Numbered from the stretch's first letter, positions 9,926-19,775 are shown. The stretch is DNA of 64,000 bases from an uncultured Cytophagales bacterium (GCA_938002655.1 CALLAC010000010.1:84882-148881); one strand, 5' to 3'. Notes: a model not told the origin generated them from the letters alone. Numbers and translations are program-made.

Positions 9926-12535
9926 TCATTTTTTAAGCAACCATTTGTAAGTTTCCATCACCAGAACAATCAAGGAAGCAAGCCCTAATAAATAAACCCA
10001 CTCTTCAAAGCCAATCGGGTGAATTTGGAGCATATTTGCCAAAAAAGGAATGTGCATTGCTGCAATATGCAAGCCTTGTGCTACTACAATGCCAATAATT
10101 AACAACCAGTTGTTGCTGAAAGGTATTTTAAAGATAGATTTGCGTTCCGAACGGCAGTTGAGGGCGTGAAAATTCTGTAAAAGTACCATTAGTAGTACTA
10201 CTGCATTCCGAGCATCATATTCGCTGTATTTCCATTCTTTGAGCATCAAGTACCAAAGCCCAAAAGTAAGCGAGGCAATCACCAAAGCCGAAATAAATAC
10301 TTGCTGTAACATTTTCCTGTTGAATACACTTTCTTTGGGATTGCGTGGAGGCATACTCATTACTTCTTTTTCGCCTTTTTCAAATGCTAGTGCTACATCT
10401 TGGATACCATTAGTTACAAGGTTGAGCCACAACAATTGTACCGCCAATAAGGGAATAGGCAAGCCTACAAGCAAAGCCAGCATAATCATCACTACTTCGG
10501 CAAGCCCTGTGGAAATAAGTAAATAGATGATTTTGCGTAAATTGTCGTAGGCATAACGCCCCTCCTCTACTCCTGCGGCAATAGAGGAAAAGTTATTATC
10601 GGTTACAATAATAGAAGCGGCTTCTTTGGCAACATCCGTACCATAGCCCATTGCTACGCCAATATGAGCGGCTTTGAGAGCAGGAGCATCATTCACACCA
10701 TCGCCTGTTACGGCTACGAAATTTCCTTTTTCTTGCAAGGCTTTTACAATTTGCATTTTTTGCTCAGGCGAAACGCGAGCAAAAACGGTTTTTTCTTGCA
10801 AGACATTCGCCATTTCTTGCTCATTCATAATGGCTAAGGCTTTTCCTGTAATTACCTGCTCTTTGTGCGTAGCAATATTTAATTCTTTGGCAATGGCAAG
10901 GGCAGTAGCGGGGTGGTCGCCGGTTATCATAGCTACTTTGATGCCTGCTCGGTGGCAATCGTCAATAGCGATTTTAGCTTCGGGCTTGATAGGGTCTATC
11001 AGAGCTACCAAGCCCAAAATTTCTAAATTTTTCGGAATTTCTTTCAGGTTAATTTCTGCTACTTCGGCAAAACCCACGCCAATCACTCGGAAGCCATTTT
11101 CGGCAAGTTCTTCGGCTTTATCCAAAAAATAGTTCTTTTCCTCTGATTGGCTATTTTCTACGATTACTTCTACGGCTCCTTTTACAACAACATATTTTTT
11201 GCTATTTTTTTCGTAATAAGTCGCCGCATATTTATTGGCAGATTCAAAAGGGATTTGACCAAGTACTTTTATATTTTCCTGAATGATTTCGGGGCTTTTG
11301 CCTATTTTGTAGCTCAAAGCCAGAAGTGCCACATCTATGGCATCGCCTTGATGTTGCCAACCTGCTGAGGTTTTCCGCAATACAGCCTCGTTGCATATCG
11401 TAACGGCTTCTACAAATTGCTCTACTTGCTCCCAATTGTCCAAAGAAGTTTCTATCTGCCCTTCGCCGTTATAGCCTTCGCCTGTAATATGAGCTGTTTG
11501 CTTGTTAGCAAGAATAATTTGTTTGGCTGTTTGTTGGTCTACGGTGAGCGTGCCTGTTTTGTCGGAAGCAATATACGTACAACTTCCCAAGCCCTCTACC
11601 GCTGAAAGTTTGCGAACAATCACGTTTCTTTTTGCCATACGCGAGGTAGCAATAGATAAAGCCACCGTCATAGCGATAGGCAAGCCTTCGGGAATAGCCG
11701 AAACAGCCATTGCTACGGCTACAAAAAATATTTCGGCAGGGGCAATACCCTGTTTCCAACCAATAAATACCACAAGCATCGCCGCTACCAAAACCGCTAC
11801 GCTGATTTTCTTGGAAAACTTTTCCATTCGCTCTACCAAAGGAGCTTTCTGTGAGCCTACCTCACTGATGGAGCCAGCAATTTTACCGATTTCAGTTTCT
11901 AATGCCGTAGCCACTACTACGCCCACACCCCTGCCGCTCATTACGGTAGTACCTGCATACGCCATATTGAGCCTGTCGCCAATGGTTATATTGTCTTGTG
12001 AAATAGCTTCGGTATGTTTGGTAATGGGTAAAGACTCTCCGGTAAGCAATGCTTCTTCTACACTCAAATTATGTGTTTGGAGCAAACGCAAATCCGCAGG
12101 AATTTTCATTCCTGACTCTAACAGCACAATATCCCCTTTTACGAGCAATTCAGCATCTATCAGTTCTTTTTTGCCGTCTCTCAATACACTGGCTTGTGTT
12201 TTCATTAAATTTTGTAGAGCCGAAGCATTGCTCTCGGCTTTCCACTCTTGGTATGTACCAATACCCGCATTGAGCAAGATAATTGCAAAGATAAAAACGG
12301 AATCTTCGTATTCTTTGATAACAATAGACAAAACCCCTGCTGCTAAAAGCACATAAATCAGCGGGCTGGTAAATTGATGCAATACAATTTGCCAAAAAGT
12401 TATTTTTTGGGCGTGTGGCAGTTCATTTTTGCCATCTCGGGCTAATCGTTCTTTTGCTTCTTGGCTACTAAGCCCCTCGGGCGAGCTATGTACCTGTGCG
12501 AGTACTTCGGAAATAGATTTCTGGTACCAATGCAT
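9926..12535 (-). CDS. Cation-translocating P-type ATPase (calcium-type, PMCA/SERCA-like)
   Basis: SDKTGTLT phosphorylation motif, AVSAIPEGLPIAMT, MITGDHPATALAIA, VTGDGVNDAPALKAA. Start MHWYQKSISEV at 12535. Confidence 0.92.
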   Translation of the reverse strand: MHWYQKSISEVLAQVHSSPEGLSSQEAKERLARDGKNELPHAQKITFWQIVLHQFTSPLIYVLLAAGVLSIVIKEYEDSVFIFAIILLNAGIGTYQEWKAESNASALQNLMKTQASVLRDGKKELIDAELLVKGDIVLLESGMKIPADLRLLQTHNLSVEEALLTGESLPITKHTEAISQDNITIGDRLNMAYAGTTVMSGRGVGVVVATALETEIGKIAGSISEVGSQKAPLVERMEKFSKKISVAVLVAAMLVVFIGWKQGIAPAEIFFVAVAMAVSAIPEGLPIAMTVALSIATSRMAKRNVIVRKLSAVEGLGSCTYIASDKTGTLTVDQQTAKQIILANKQTAHITGEGYNGEGQIETSLDNWEQVEQFVEAVTICNEAVLRKTSAGWQHQGDAIDVALLALSYKIGKSPEIIQENIKVLGQIPFESANKYAATYYEKNSKKYVVVKGAVEVIVENSQSEEKNYFLDKAEELAENGFRVIGVGFAEVAEINLKEIPKNLEILGLVALIDPIKPEAKIAIDDCHRAGIKVAMITGDHPATALAIAKELNIATHKEQVITGKALAIMNEQEMANVLQEKTVFARVSPEQKMQIVKALQEKGNFVAVTGDGVNDAPALKAAHIGVAMGYGTDVAKEAASIIVTDNNFSSIAAGVEEGRYAYDNLRKIIYLLISTGLAEVVMIMLALLVGLPIPLLAVQLLWLNLVTNGIQDVALAFEKGEKEVMSMPPRNPKESVFNRKMLQQVFISALVIASLTFGLWYLMLKEWKYSEYDARNAVVLLMVLLQNFHALNCRSERKSIFKIPFSNNWLLIIGIVVAQGLHIAAMHIPFLANMLQIHPIGFEEWVYLLGLASLIVLVMETYKWLLKK

Positions 12536-12858
12536 ATTTTCTTCTTTGATAGCGGTTGTGTTTTTTTCCAAAAATAATAGCAGAATTATCATCAACCAAT
12601 GATTATTGTCATTGAATTTATTAGTATTTTTTATAGGTAGCGATTCTGAAAAGACATTCAAATTTCTCCAATCAGACAGCTGAAACGATGCTATTATTGT
12701 TCTTTAAATACTTACAAGACAGCTCTCGCCATTTTTTTAGTGATAAAATTTTTTTAATTTTGTTCAATTGCATAGCTTTGATATCCACTAAAATCAAGTT
12801 TTGATAAACATATCGTCAGCCGACTTCATTTTTTAGAAATCATCAATTTTTTTGTATT

Positions 12859-13629
12859 ATGTGTTTGCTGATTTTTGCTCTGAACTATCATCCTGACTAC
12901 AAGTTGGTTTTGCTTGCCAATCGTGATGAGTTTTATGCTCGTCCTACGGCAAAAGCCTACCAATGGGATTGTACAAATAAAGTAATTGCAGGCAAAGATT
13001 TGCAAGCAGGAGGTACTTGGCTGGGTATTGATAAAAAAGGGCGTTTTTCGGCTATTACCAACTACCGAGACCCCAAAAACATTAAGCCCCATGCCCCTAG
13101 TCGTGGTGAACTTGTACAAAACTATTTGCTTTCGCAAATAGACCCACTCAAATATATGTTTCAAGTGCAACTCAAAGCTCAAAGTTTTAATGGATTCAAT
13201 TTGCTGGCAGGTAACCGAGAAGATATTTTTTACTATTCGAACTATGCCAAAAGTATTCAGAAAATCGGTAATGGCATACACGGCTTGAGCAACCACTTGC
13301 TCAATACATACTGGTACAAAGTAAGTTTGGGCAAAGAAAAATTAGAAAACTACCTCAACCAAAATGAAAGACTAAACATTGATGATTTGCTTGGAATTTT
13401 AGAAGATGAAAGCCTGCCCGCAGAAGAACATTTCATACAGCAAACAGGTTTACCTTTGGAACAAGAAAAAATGCTCGCTCCAATATTTATTCGTAGCGAG
13501 CACTATGGTACTTGTTCGTCTACTTTAATTCTGTGGGATATCAACGACAAAATTACTTTCATAGAAAAAAGCTATCTCTATGGGAAACCCGATGGCATTC
13601 AAAAATTTTCATTTGTAGTAGAAGTTTGA
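12859..13629 (+). CDS. NRDE (TANGO2-like) family protein
   Basis: MCLLIFALNYHPDYKLVLLANRDEFYARPT...GRFSAITNYRDP. Confidence 0.88.
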   Translation: MCLLIFALNYHPDYKLVLLANRDEFYARPTAKAYQWDCTNKVIAGKDLQAGGTWLGIDKKGRFSAITNYRDPKNIKPHAPSRGELVQNYLLSQIDPLKYMFQVQLKAQSFNGFNLLAGNREDIFYYSNYAKSIQKIGNGIHGLSNHLLNTYWYKVSLGKEKLENYLNQNERLNIDDLLGILEDESLPAEEHFIQQTGLPLEQEKMLAPIFIRSEHYGTCSSTLILWDINDKITFIEKSYLYGKPDGIQKFSFVVEV

Positions 13630-13671
13630 AAATAAATTTTTGATTTCTATTATTTTGAACCAAAGCCTTGC

Positions 13672-15048
13672 ATGTTTGCTATTGTTGATATAGAAACTAC
13701 TGGCAGTAAACCAGATTACGATAAAATCATAGAAATTGCTATTTACTTGCACGATGGCGAAAAAATTGTTGATGCTTTCTGCTCGCTTATCAACCCCGAA
13801 CGCTACATTCCTGATTTTATCACCAAACTCACAGGCATCAGCAATGCTATGGTAGCAGATGCTCCCAAATTTTATGAAGTTGCTAAAAAGATTATACAAT
13901 TTACCGAAGGGCATATCTTTGTAGCTCATCATGTACATTTTGATTATTCTTTCTTGAAAAATGAATTTCGCAGTTTAGGCTATAAATATCAACGCCACAC
14001 ACTCTGCACGGTACGTCTGAGCCGAAAACTTATTCCCAACTTACCCTCCTACTCTCTTGACAGGCTTTGCGAAAGTTTAGGAATAAAAGTTCACCAAAGA
14101 CACCGAGCCCAAGGCGATGCCGAAGCTACTGCCAAACTGTTTACGCGTTTGGTACAAATCAATCGCTCACAAATAGAAAACGATATCATTGAGGCTGAAA
14201 TTAAATTTCCAACGCTTCCACCCAAAATTACCCAAGAGCAAGTCTGCAACTTGCCCGAAGAAACAGGCGTGTATTATTTCCACGACGAAGTAGGGAGTGT
14301 TATTTATGTAGGTAAAAGTCGTAACATTCGTAAACGGATTGCTTCGCACTTCCAGCTTTTTAGCAAAAATCGTAAACATTCGGCACTCAAAGAAACTATT
14401 GCAGATATTAGCTATCAAATCACAGGGAGCGAACTAGTAGCCTTATTACTAGAATCAGCAGAGATAAAAAAATACAAACCTCGTTTCAACAAAGCCCAAA
14501 GACGTGATAAGTATCTATATGGTATTTTTGTTCGTAAAGATGTAAAAGGCTATTTACATTTGTATGCCGATAAAATCAAAAACGAAAAAGAGCCTATTTA
14601 CTTTACCCAAAGCAGTGCCATAGCTCGTGCTATTATAGAAAAATATCAGCAAAAACTAAAGCTTTGCCAAAAACTCTGTGATATGTACAGGCACGCAGGG
14701 GCTTGCTTTGGATATCGCGTGGGCGAATGTGCAGGTGCTTGTGTAAGCCAAGAGCCTTTTGAAGAGTATAACAAAAGAGTAGAGCAAGTAATAGCACAAC
14801 TCAACCAATTCAAAAAGTCTAATTTCTGCATCATTGGACAAGGACGCACCCCTACCGAAAGGTCTTTGGTTTGGATAGAAAATGGTTTATATGGAGGCTT
14901 TGGCTTCATAGACAAAGAAACCCTAGACACTATCTCAAATATCCAGAGCCTCAAATCCTTTATTCAAAAACAAACTGATACACAAGACGCCCAAAAAATC
15001 ATTCGGCAATACTTGGAAACCTCACAAGATAAAGTCATTTATTTCTGA
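13672..15048 (+). CDS. DnaQ-like 3'-5' exonuclease / GIY-YIG (UvrC/Cho-like) nuclease fusion
   Basis: N-terminal FAIVDIETTGSKP and HHVHFDYSFL exonuclease motifs; C-terminal GVYYFHDEVGSVIYVGKSRNIRKRIASH GIY-YIG motif. Confidence 0.88.
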   Translation: MFAIVDIETTGSKPDYDKIIEIAIYLHDGEKIVDAFCSLINPERYIPDFITKLTGISNAMVADAPKFYEVAKKIIQFTEGHIFVAHHVHFDYSFLKNEFRSLGYKYQRHTLCTVRLSRKLIPNLPSYSLDRLCESLGIKVHQRHRAQGDAEATAKLFTRLVQINRSQIENDIIEAEIKFPTLPPKITQEQVCNLPEETGVYYFHDEVGSVIYVGKSRNIRKRIASHFQLFSKNRKHSALKETIADISYQITGSELVALLLESAEIKKYKPRFNKAQRRDKYLYGIFVRKDVKGYLHLYADKIKNEKEPIYFTQSSAIARAIIEKYQQKLKLCQKLCDMYRHAGACFGYRVGECAGACVSQEPFEEYNKRVEQVIAQLNQFKKSNFCIIGQGRTPTERSLVWIENGLYGGFGFIDKETLDTISNIQSLKSFIQKQTDTQDAQKIIRQYLETSQDKVIYF

Positions 15049-15263
15049 TGAATTTACGACTTACCCACCTTATATTGGAGCTTGTCAAAGATTGGTAAAA
15101 TTGTTTATTTTATTGCAAAACAAACATTTAGAAAGATGCTCAAAAAAGAATACTTTTGTGTTTAGGAAAACAAACTATTCAAAGAAGAGCATCTGGGGCA
15201 AAGATAAGATAAAAAAATATGCTTTACCTCATCTTTCTTTTGGGAAAACAGGGATAGTGAAGA

Positions 15264-15599
15264 GAAACGTATAGGTATCGTCTCTGTCATCTTTTATCGG
15301 CTGAAAACTAGCTGTCAGTGGCGAGAATTGCTCATAAAACATTAAAAAACCTAATTAAAAAACCTATGAGGTTTTTTAAACCTCATAGGTTTGGTGCAAA
15401 GTGATAATCAGGGGATTTTGTTAGGCATTTCAGAACCTATCTCTCTGGCAACTGACGAGGTTTTTGATTTCAAAGAAATGGCAATAAAGACCGTTTTGAA
15501 TACTTTGACGAAGAACTATACAAAAGAAGGTGGATTATTGAAAGGTCTTTTGCTTGGATAGATGCCTTTAAAGCCTTGATTTTTTTTAATCTTTGACAA
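15264..15599 (+). pseudogene. Fragmented, frameshifted IS5-family transposase
   Basis: N-terminal (YRLKTSCQWRELL) and C-terminal (FDEELYKRRWIIERSFAWIDAF) signatures lie in different segments, separated by stops, with most of the catalytic middle missing. Confidence 0.7.
15360..15392. repeat. Perfect 15 bp stem inverted repeat inside the IS remnant
   Basis: aaacctatgaggttt-ttt-aaacctcataggttt. Confidence 0.85.
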
Positions 15600-15606
15600 G
15601 CTCTAT

Positions 15607-16683
15607 TTAAATTTCAATTTTTTGCCAAAGGTGCAGAGAAGAAATTTGCTCTAAGCGTTTGGGATTGGCTTCGGTGAGCAGTACTTGTCCGAAAGGTTTT
15701 TGCGTAACTTTCTGCAAAAGCTGAAAAGTACGTGCTTCATCTAATTTATCCAAGATATCGTCAAGCAAGAGAATAGGCGTAGTTTGTAGTTTTTCTTTCA
15801 GATATTCAAAAATAGCCATTTTAAGAGCTATCACAAATGTTTTTTGCTCACCTTGGGAGCCAAATTTTTTAATCGGATTGGTATTAAGCAAAAAAGAAAA
15901 ATCATCTTTGTGAATTCCCCAAGAAGTGCGTTTCAAAGTAATATCTTTTTCCAAAGATTTTTGTAAGTATTCCTGAAAGTTATCTTGCAAGCAATCGGTT
16001 TGGTACAAAATTGCTATTTGGGCATTTTTTTCTGCAATCTCGGTGTAATTCTTTTCTAGGAATGGGGCTAAAATATTTGCAAAATTCTTTCTTTTTTCGG
16101 CTATTTTTTCATTCAAGGGCAATAGCTGTTCATTGTACACCTCTAAAAGTTTGTAGGAACTATTGGGGAAAGGTATTTGCGAAAGCAAGCTATTGCGTTG
16201 TTTGAGTAAATAATTGTATTGTGATAATGCTTGCAAATAGCTTTTATCCGTTTGGCAAAGAATAGTGTCAACAAAGCGTCTTCGTTCTTGGCTTCCTTCT
16301 CGTATCAGGTCGGTATCATTAGGGGCAATCATCACTACGGGAAAACGTCCGATGTATTCGGCAAGTGTAGGGAAGGCGTACTTGTCAAGAATAAAACGCT
16401 TGCATTCGGGCGGAGCATAAATAGCTGAGAGTTGGTGCAGAGTTTCGTTTTCTTGCCAAAGAGAATCTATCCGACAAAAACTTTCATTTTGTAAAATGAG
16501 CTGTCTATCGCTATGAAAGGCACTTTTGGTAAGCGAAAGAAAATAAATAGCATCTAAAAGGTTTGTTTTACCTACCCCATTTCTGCCCAACACAAGCGTA
16601 TGCAAAGCTGAAAAAGTAAATTTTCGTTTTTGATAATTTTTAAAGTTTTGCAACAAAACTTCACGTATCGCAAGATTTTTCAT
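15607..16683 (-). CDS. recF: DNA replication and repair protein RecF
   Basis: LVLGRNGVGKTNLLDAIYFLSLTKSAF, GSQGEQKTFVIALKMA, LLLDDILDKLDEARTFQLL. Start MKNLAIREV at 16683. Confidence 0.93.
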   Translation of the reverse strand: MKNLAIREVLLQNFKNYQKRKFTFSALHTLVLGRNGVGKTNLLDAIYFLSLTKSAFHSDRQLILQNESFCRIDSLWQENETLHQLSAIYAPPECKRFILDKYAFPTLAEYIGRFPVVMIAPNDTDLIREGSQERRRFVDTILCQTDKSYLQALSQYNYLLKQRNSLLSQIPFPNSSYKLLEVYNEQLLPLNEKIAEKRKNFANILAPFLEKNYTEIAEKNAQIAILYQTDCLQDNFQEYLQKSLEKDITLKRTSWGIHKDDFSFLLNTNPIKKFGSQGEQKTFVIALKMAIFEYLKEKLQTTPILLLDDILDKLDEARTFQLLQKVTQKPFGQVLLTEANPKRLEQISSLHLWQKIEI

Positions 16684-16777
16684 TAGAGTAAAACCACACA
16701 TTTGCGTTTAAAACTAACATACTCGTAATCTTGATGCAAAGTGATAAACATTTGATTTTTAGCTATAATTTTAAAAC

Positions 16778-17470
16778 TTAATTGACACTAGACAAAAAAG
16801 GCTTGCAAACAGATTGCCCAGGAAAGTGATATTTAGGTAATTCTTTGCTAGTAGGTGGAGTATAAAGTTTGTGCTTTTCTTGTTTTTGGGCATACAAAGG
16901 TTTGGAAAAACTCCTTACTGTTGTAATCCAATAATTTTGAGCTTTTTGGGAAATTTTGAGAGTTTGGGTAATAGTTTCATTTTTAGGTATTGATACCACT
17001 TCTGCCGAATATACATCTAACTCAAAAAGATAATCATAACGCAACCATAGCTCAACATCAAAGTTTTTATTGTAACGTAGCAAATTGAACTTGCCGTCAA
17101 AATCAAAGTAAAAACTTTGTTTTTCAAGGTCTTTGTACGATTTTTCTAAATTTACCAAACCGCCACAATGGGTAGAAAATCTGCATTCCCAAATAATTTC
17201 CTTTTTCTTGCTGCGATGTATTTTAGCCAAACCTGCACTCTTAAAGGCGATAGTTTTGTTGTAAGCATAATCAGGAAAATCTGTAAGTTGAAAAATTTTC
17301 TGCTGAAAAAATTGGTAATGTTTGTAAGGGAAAAGGGTATTTTTACCTTTGGGTATTTGAATAGAGATATCAAATCCTTCTGCTATACGCCAAAATATTT
17401 GCAGTTTTTTATGCTTTTTAAGTAATCGGATAAGTTTTTTTCGTAAGTCTTTACGTATTGAGGTAGTCAT
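16778..17470 (-). CDS. Hypothetical protein (basic, no recognised domain)
   Basis: ORF of about 230 codons starting at MTTSIRKDL; overlaps the upstream glycosyltransferase gene by 4 nt. Confidence 0.6.
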   Translation of the reverse strand: MTTSIRKDLRKKLIRLLKKHKKLQIFWRIAEGFDISIQIPKGKNTLFPYKHYQFFQQKIFQLTDFPDYAYNKTIAFKSAGLAKIHRSKKKEIIWECRFSTHCGGLVNLEKSYKDLEKQSFYFDFDGKFNLLRYNKNFDVELWLRYDYLFELDVYSAEVVSIPKNETITQTLKISQKAQNYWITTVRSFSKPLYAQKQEKHKLYTPPTSKELPKYHFPGQSVCKPFLSSVN

Positions 17471-18543
17471 AGTATTTTCTCTAAATTTTCTACAAACATT
17501 TGGGGGGCTTGTTGCACCCAATCACGCATTTGGGTAGTGGGCTGGTAAGTTTCTAAATAGTTCAAAAAAGGAGAAATATTGAAATCTTTGCTTACAATGC
17601 CAGCTCCTACTTTTTGGGCGTCCAGGGCATTGCAGCTTTGCTCAAATTGTCCTTTTACGGGTATCATCATAACGGGCTTGCCCAAATACATCGCTTCACA
17701 CACCGACTCAAAGCCTGCCGTAGTTACTAAGGCTCGGCAGGTTCTCATTTTTTCCAAAAATTTAGTATCACTAATTTGATGAAAAGTCAAATTTTCGCTG
17801 AAATGTTCAACTTCGGGAGCGTTTTTTCTATCCCAAAAACACTCTAATTTTACATCTGGATTTTTCTTGTGCCAAGCGATAATATCATCTCCGTAGCCGT
17901 CATTATTCACATAGCACAAAATAAAATTTTGTGTTTCAGGGGAAAGCGAGAGCACTTCTGTGCGAAGCAGTGGAGGTACAATCTTGATATTCTTGTAGTC
18001 GGAAAGATAGGGGGCAAACGAAAGAGCTAATTTAAGTTTTGCCTTGTAAGCTGTAAGATTGGTATTGAGATTGAGCAGAAATCTTTCTACCTTATGCCCT
18101 TTGGGATACTGAAATTGGGGGTGTTGTAAGAAGAACTGATGCCCTACCACTACCATCGGAGCAGGAGCTTTATGAAACAAATGGTAGAAGCCTGCCAAAA
18201 GGTCGTAGAAATTGATGATAAGGTCTGGCTGATATTGTTCGTAATACCTCGAAAGCTCTCGCATACTTGCAAAAAAAGTTCTGTTTTTGAGCAAGTTGTA
18301 AGCAATGGTTTTTCCTATCAGTATGCTACGATTGTTATTATCCTTGACAAAGTTGGGGCTTTCAAAATAATGCAAAGGAGCTTTTATTTTGGTAACAAAA
18401 AATTCAGGAATTTTTCTATAACTTTTCCCAACCAATACAGCCACTACTTTATGCCCTGCATTGTGCAAAATATCTTGCAGCGCAAGAGCCTGCGTAAGAT
18501 GCCCCCTACCTTCACCTTGTACAACAAATAAAAATTTTGCCAT
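17467..18543 (-). CDS. Glycosyltransferase-like protein (GT-B, MurG-like)
   Basis: FLFVVQGEGRGHLTQALALQDILHNAGHKVVAVLVG and TTAGFESVCEAMYLGKPVMMIPVKGQFEQSCNA. Confidence 0.8.
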   Translation of the reverse strand: MAKFLFVVQGEGRGHLTQALALQDILHNAGHKVVAVLVGKSYRKIPEFFVTKIKAPLHYFESPNFVKDNNNRSILIGKTIAYNLLKNRTFFASMRELSRYYEQYQPDLIINFYDLLAGFYHLFHKAPAPMVVVGHQFFLQHPQFQYPKGHKVERFLLNLNTNLTAYKAKLKLALSFAPYLSDYKNIKIVPPLLRTEVLSLSPETQNFILCYVNNDGYGDDIIAWHKKNPDVKLECFWDRKNAPEVEHFSENLTFHQISDTKFLEKMRTCRALVTTAGFESVCEAMYLGKPVMMIPVKGQFEQSCNALDAQKVGAGIVSKDFNISPFLNYLETYQPTTQMRDWVQQAPQMFVENLEKIL

Positions 18544-18555
18544 TCGTTTAAGTGT

Positions 18556-19494
18556 TTAATAGCTGTTTTTTTCAAGGTATTGCAGAATTTTTTCTGCAAG
18601 TACTTGGCTAATTTTCAAGTACGACTCTTTCGTCCAGCCTGCTACGTGAGGTGTAAGGATAACATTCGGCATAGCTACTAATTTTTCAAATAAAGCTTCT
18701 TGTTGAGGTGAGAGTGCGTTTAATTTTTCATTTTCCAGAACGTCTAGCCCTGCTCCCAAGATTTTCCCTTGCTCCAATCCTTTTACAATAGCTTCCGTAT
18801 CTGCCACTTCCCCTCTTGCCGAATTGAGCAGCCAAAAAGGCTTAGAGCAACTTTCTACGAAAGCCTGATTAAACATTTTTCGACTCTGCTCGTTAAGTGA
18901 GACATGCAGTGAAATCACATCAGCCTCTTGCTGAATGTGAGCAATGCTTGTCATTTGAGCATAATTATCTGCTTTTTCGGGGTTTCGGTCATAAGAAAGA
19001 ATTTTTACACCCAAACTATTTAATCGCTTGGCAAAAGCCTTTCCCGTATGCCCATAGCCAATAATTCCTATGGTTTTGCCTTGCAATTCTACTCCTCTGT
19101 TGGCTTCTCTACGCCAAATTTTTTGCTTTACTTGTTCGTTAGCGATATGAATTTTGTTCATTAGCGTAAGAAGCATTGCAAGGCAATGTTCTGCTACAGC
19201 ATCACAATTGGCTTCGGGAGCATTGATAAGGTGTATTTTTTTCTTTTTTGCAAAATCTACGTCAATATTATCCAGCCCCGAACCTGCTCTTACAATGAGT
19301 TTGAGTTGCGGGTTTTGATTTAAAATAGCTTGGTTTATGTGTATCTTGCTGCGAACAATAATTGCCTCAAAATCTTGCAAGCATTCTGCAATTTCTTGAG
19401 AGGAAATCGTAGGTTTGTAAGTATACGAAATGTTTTTTTGCTCAAAAACATTTATCAGAAAGGGGTGCAAATCGTCAACAATAAGAAATTTCAT
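18556..19494 (-). CDS. D-isomer 2-hydroxyacid dehydrogenase (phosphoglycerate dehydrogenase-like)
   Basis: LKLIVRAGSGLDNIDVDFAKKKKI, GKTIGIIGYGHTGKAFAKRL, LLNSARGEVADTEAI, LTPHVAGWTKES. Confidence 0.87.
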   Translation of the reverse strand: MKFLIVDDLHPFLINVFEQKNISYTYKPTISSQEIAECLQDFEAIIVRSKIHINQAILNQNPQLKLIVRAGSGLDNIDVDFAKKKKIHLINAPEANCDAVAEHCLAMLLTLMNKIHIANEQVKQKIWRREANRGVELQGKTIGIIGYGHTGKAFAKRLNSLGVKILSYDRNPEKADNYAQMTSIAHIQQEADVISLHVSLNEQSRKMFNQAFVESCSKPFWLLNSARGEVADTEAIVKGLEQGKILGAGLDVLENEKLNALSPQQEALFEKLVAMPNVILTPHVAGWTKESYLKISQVLAEKILQYLEKNSY

Positions 19495-19775
19495 CGGATT
19501 TTGAAGCACTCGTCCAAAAGTTTGTTTTCACCTGCTTTTCCTACGTCATTGGGGCTATCGTAATAGCTTTGAGCTTTTTCTGCCATACACTTACAAAGCT
19601 CGGCTACATCGATGCCTGCGGCTTTTATGGCTTCGTCTTTCTTGTATTTTTTGGTACAGTTTTCGATAAATTTAGCGGTATCTTTATCGTTCCAATCACC
19701 TTTTTGGCTTTTTTCTTCTTTACTACCTCCGCAAGCAGTAAGCAAAATCAATGAAAATGCAAGAATTTTGTTCAT
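19491..19775 (-). CDS. Small lipoprotein, hypothetical
   Basis: MNKILAFSLILLTACGGSKEE lipoprotein signal; overlaps the next gene by 4 nt. Confidence 0.6.
   Translation of the reverse strand: MNKILAFSLILLTACGGSKEEKSQKGDWNDKDTAKFIENCTKKYKKDEAIKAAGIDVAELCKCMAEKAQSYYDSPNDVGKAGENKLLDECFKIR

Larger units (their letters stand above)
15078..15603. mobile_element. Decayed IS5-like insertion sequence remnant with 16 bp terminal inverted repeats
   Basis: gagcttgtcaaagatt (15078-15093) is inverted as aatctttgacaagctc (15588-15603). Internal frames encode RIGIVSVIFYRLKTSCQWRELL and DRFEYFDEELYKRRWIIERSFAWIDAFKAL, like N- and C-terminal parts of IS5-type DDE transposases. Confidence 0.8.

Noticed and set aside
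11502-12356. 284 aa plus-strand ORF
   Set aside because: Antisense to the P-type ATPase gene; low-complexity Ser/Thr/Ala-rich translation with no domain, a typical shadow ORF.
15092-15274. 60 aa ORF MVKLFILLQNKHLERCSKK...
   Set aside because: Lies inside the decayed IS element and is best explained as a broken transposase 5' region, not a gene.
16733-16756. tgatgcaaagtgataaacattt resembles ggtgcaaagtgataatcagg at 15395
   Set aside because: Only about 12 shared bases in AT-rich DNA; insufficient to call a repeat.
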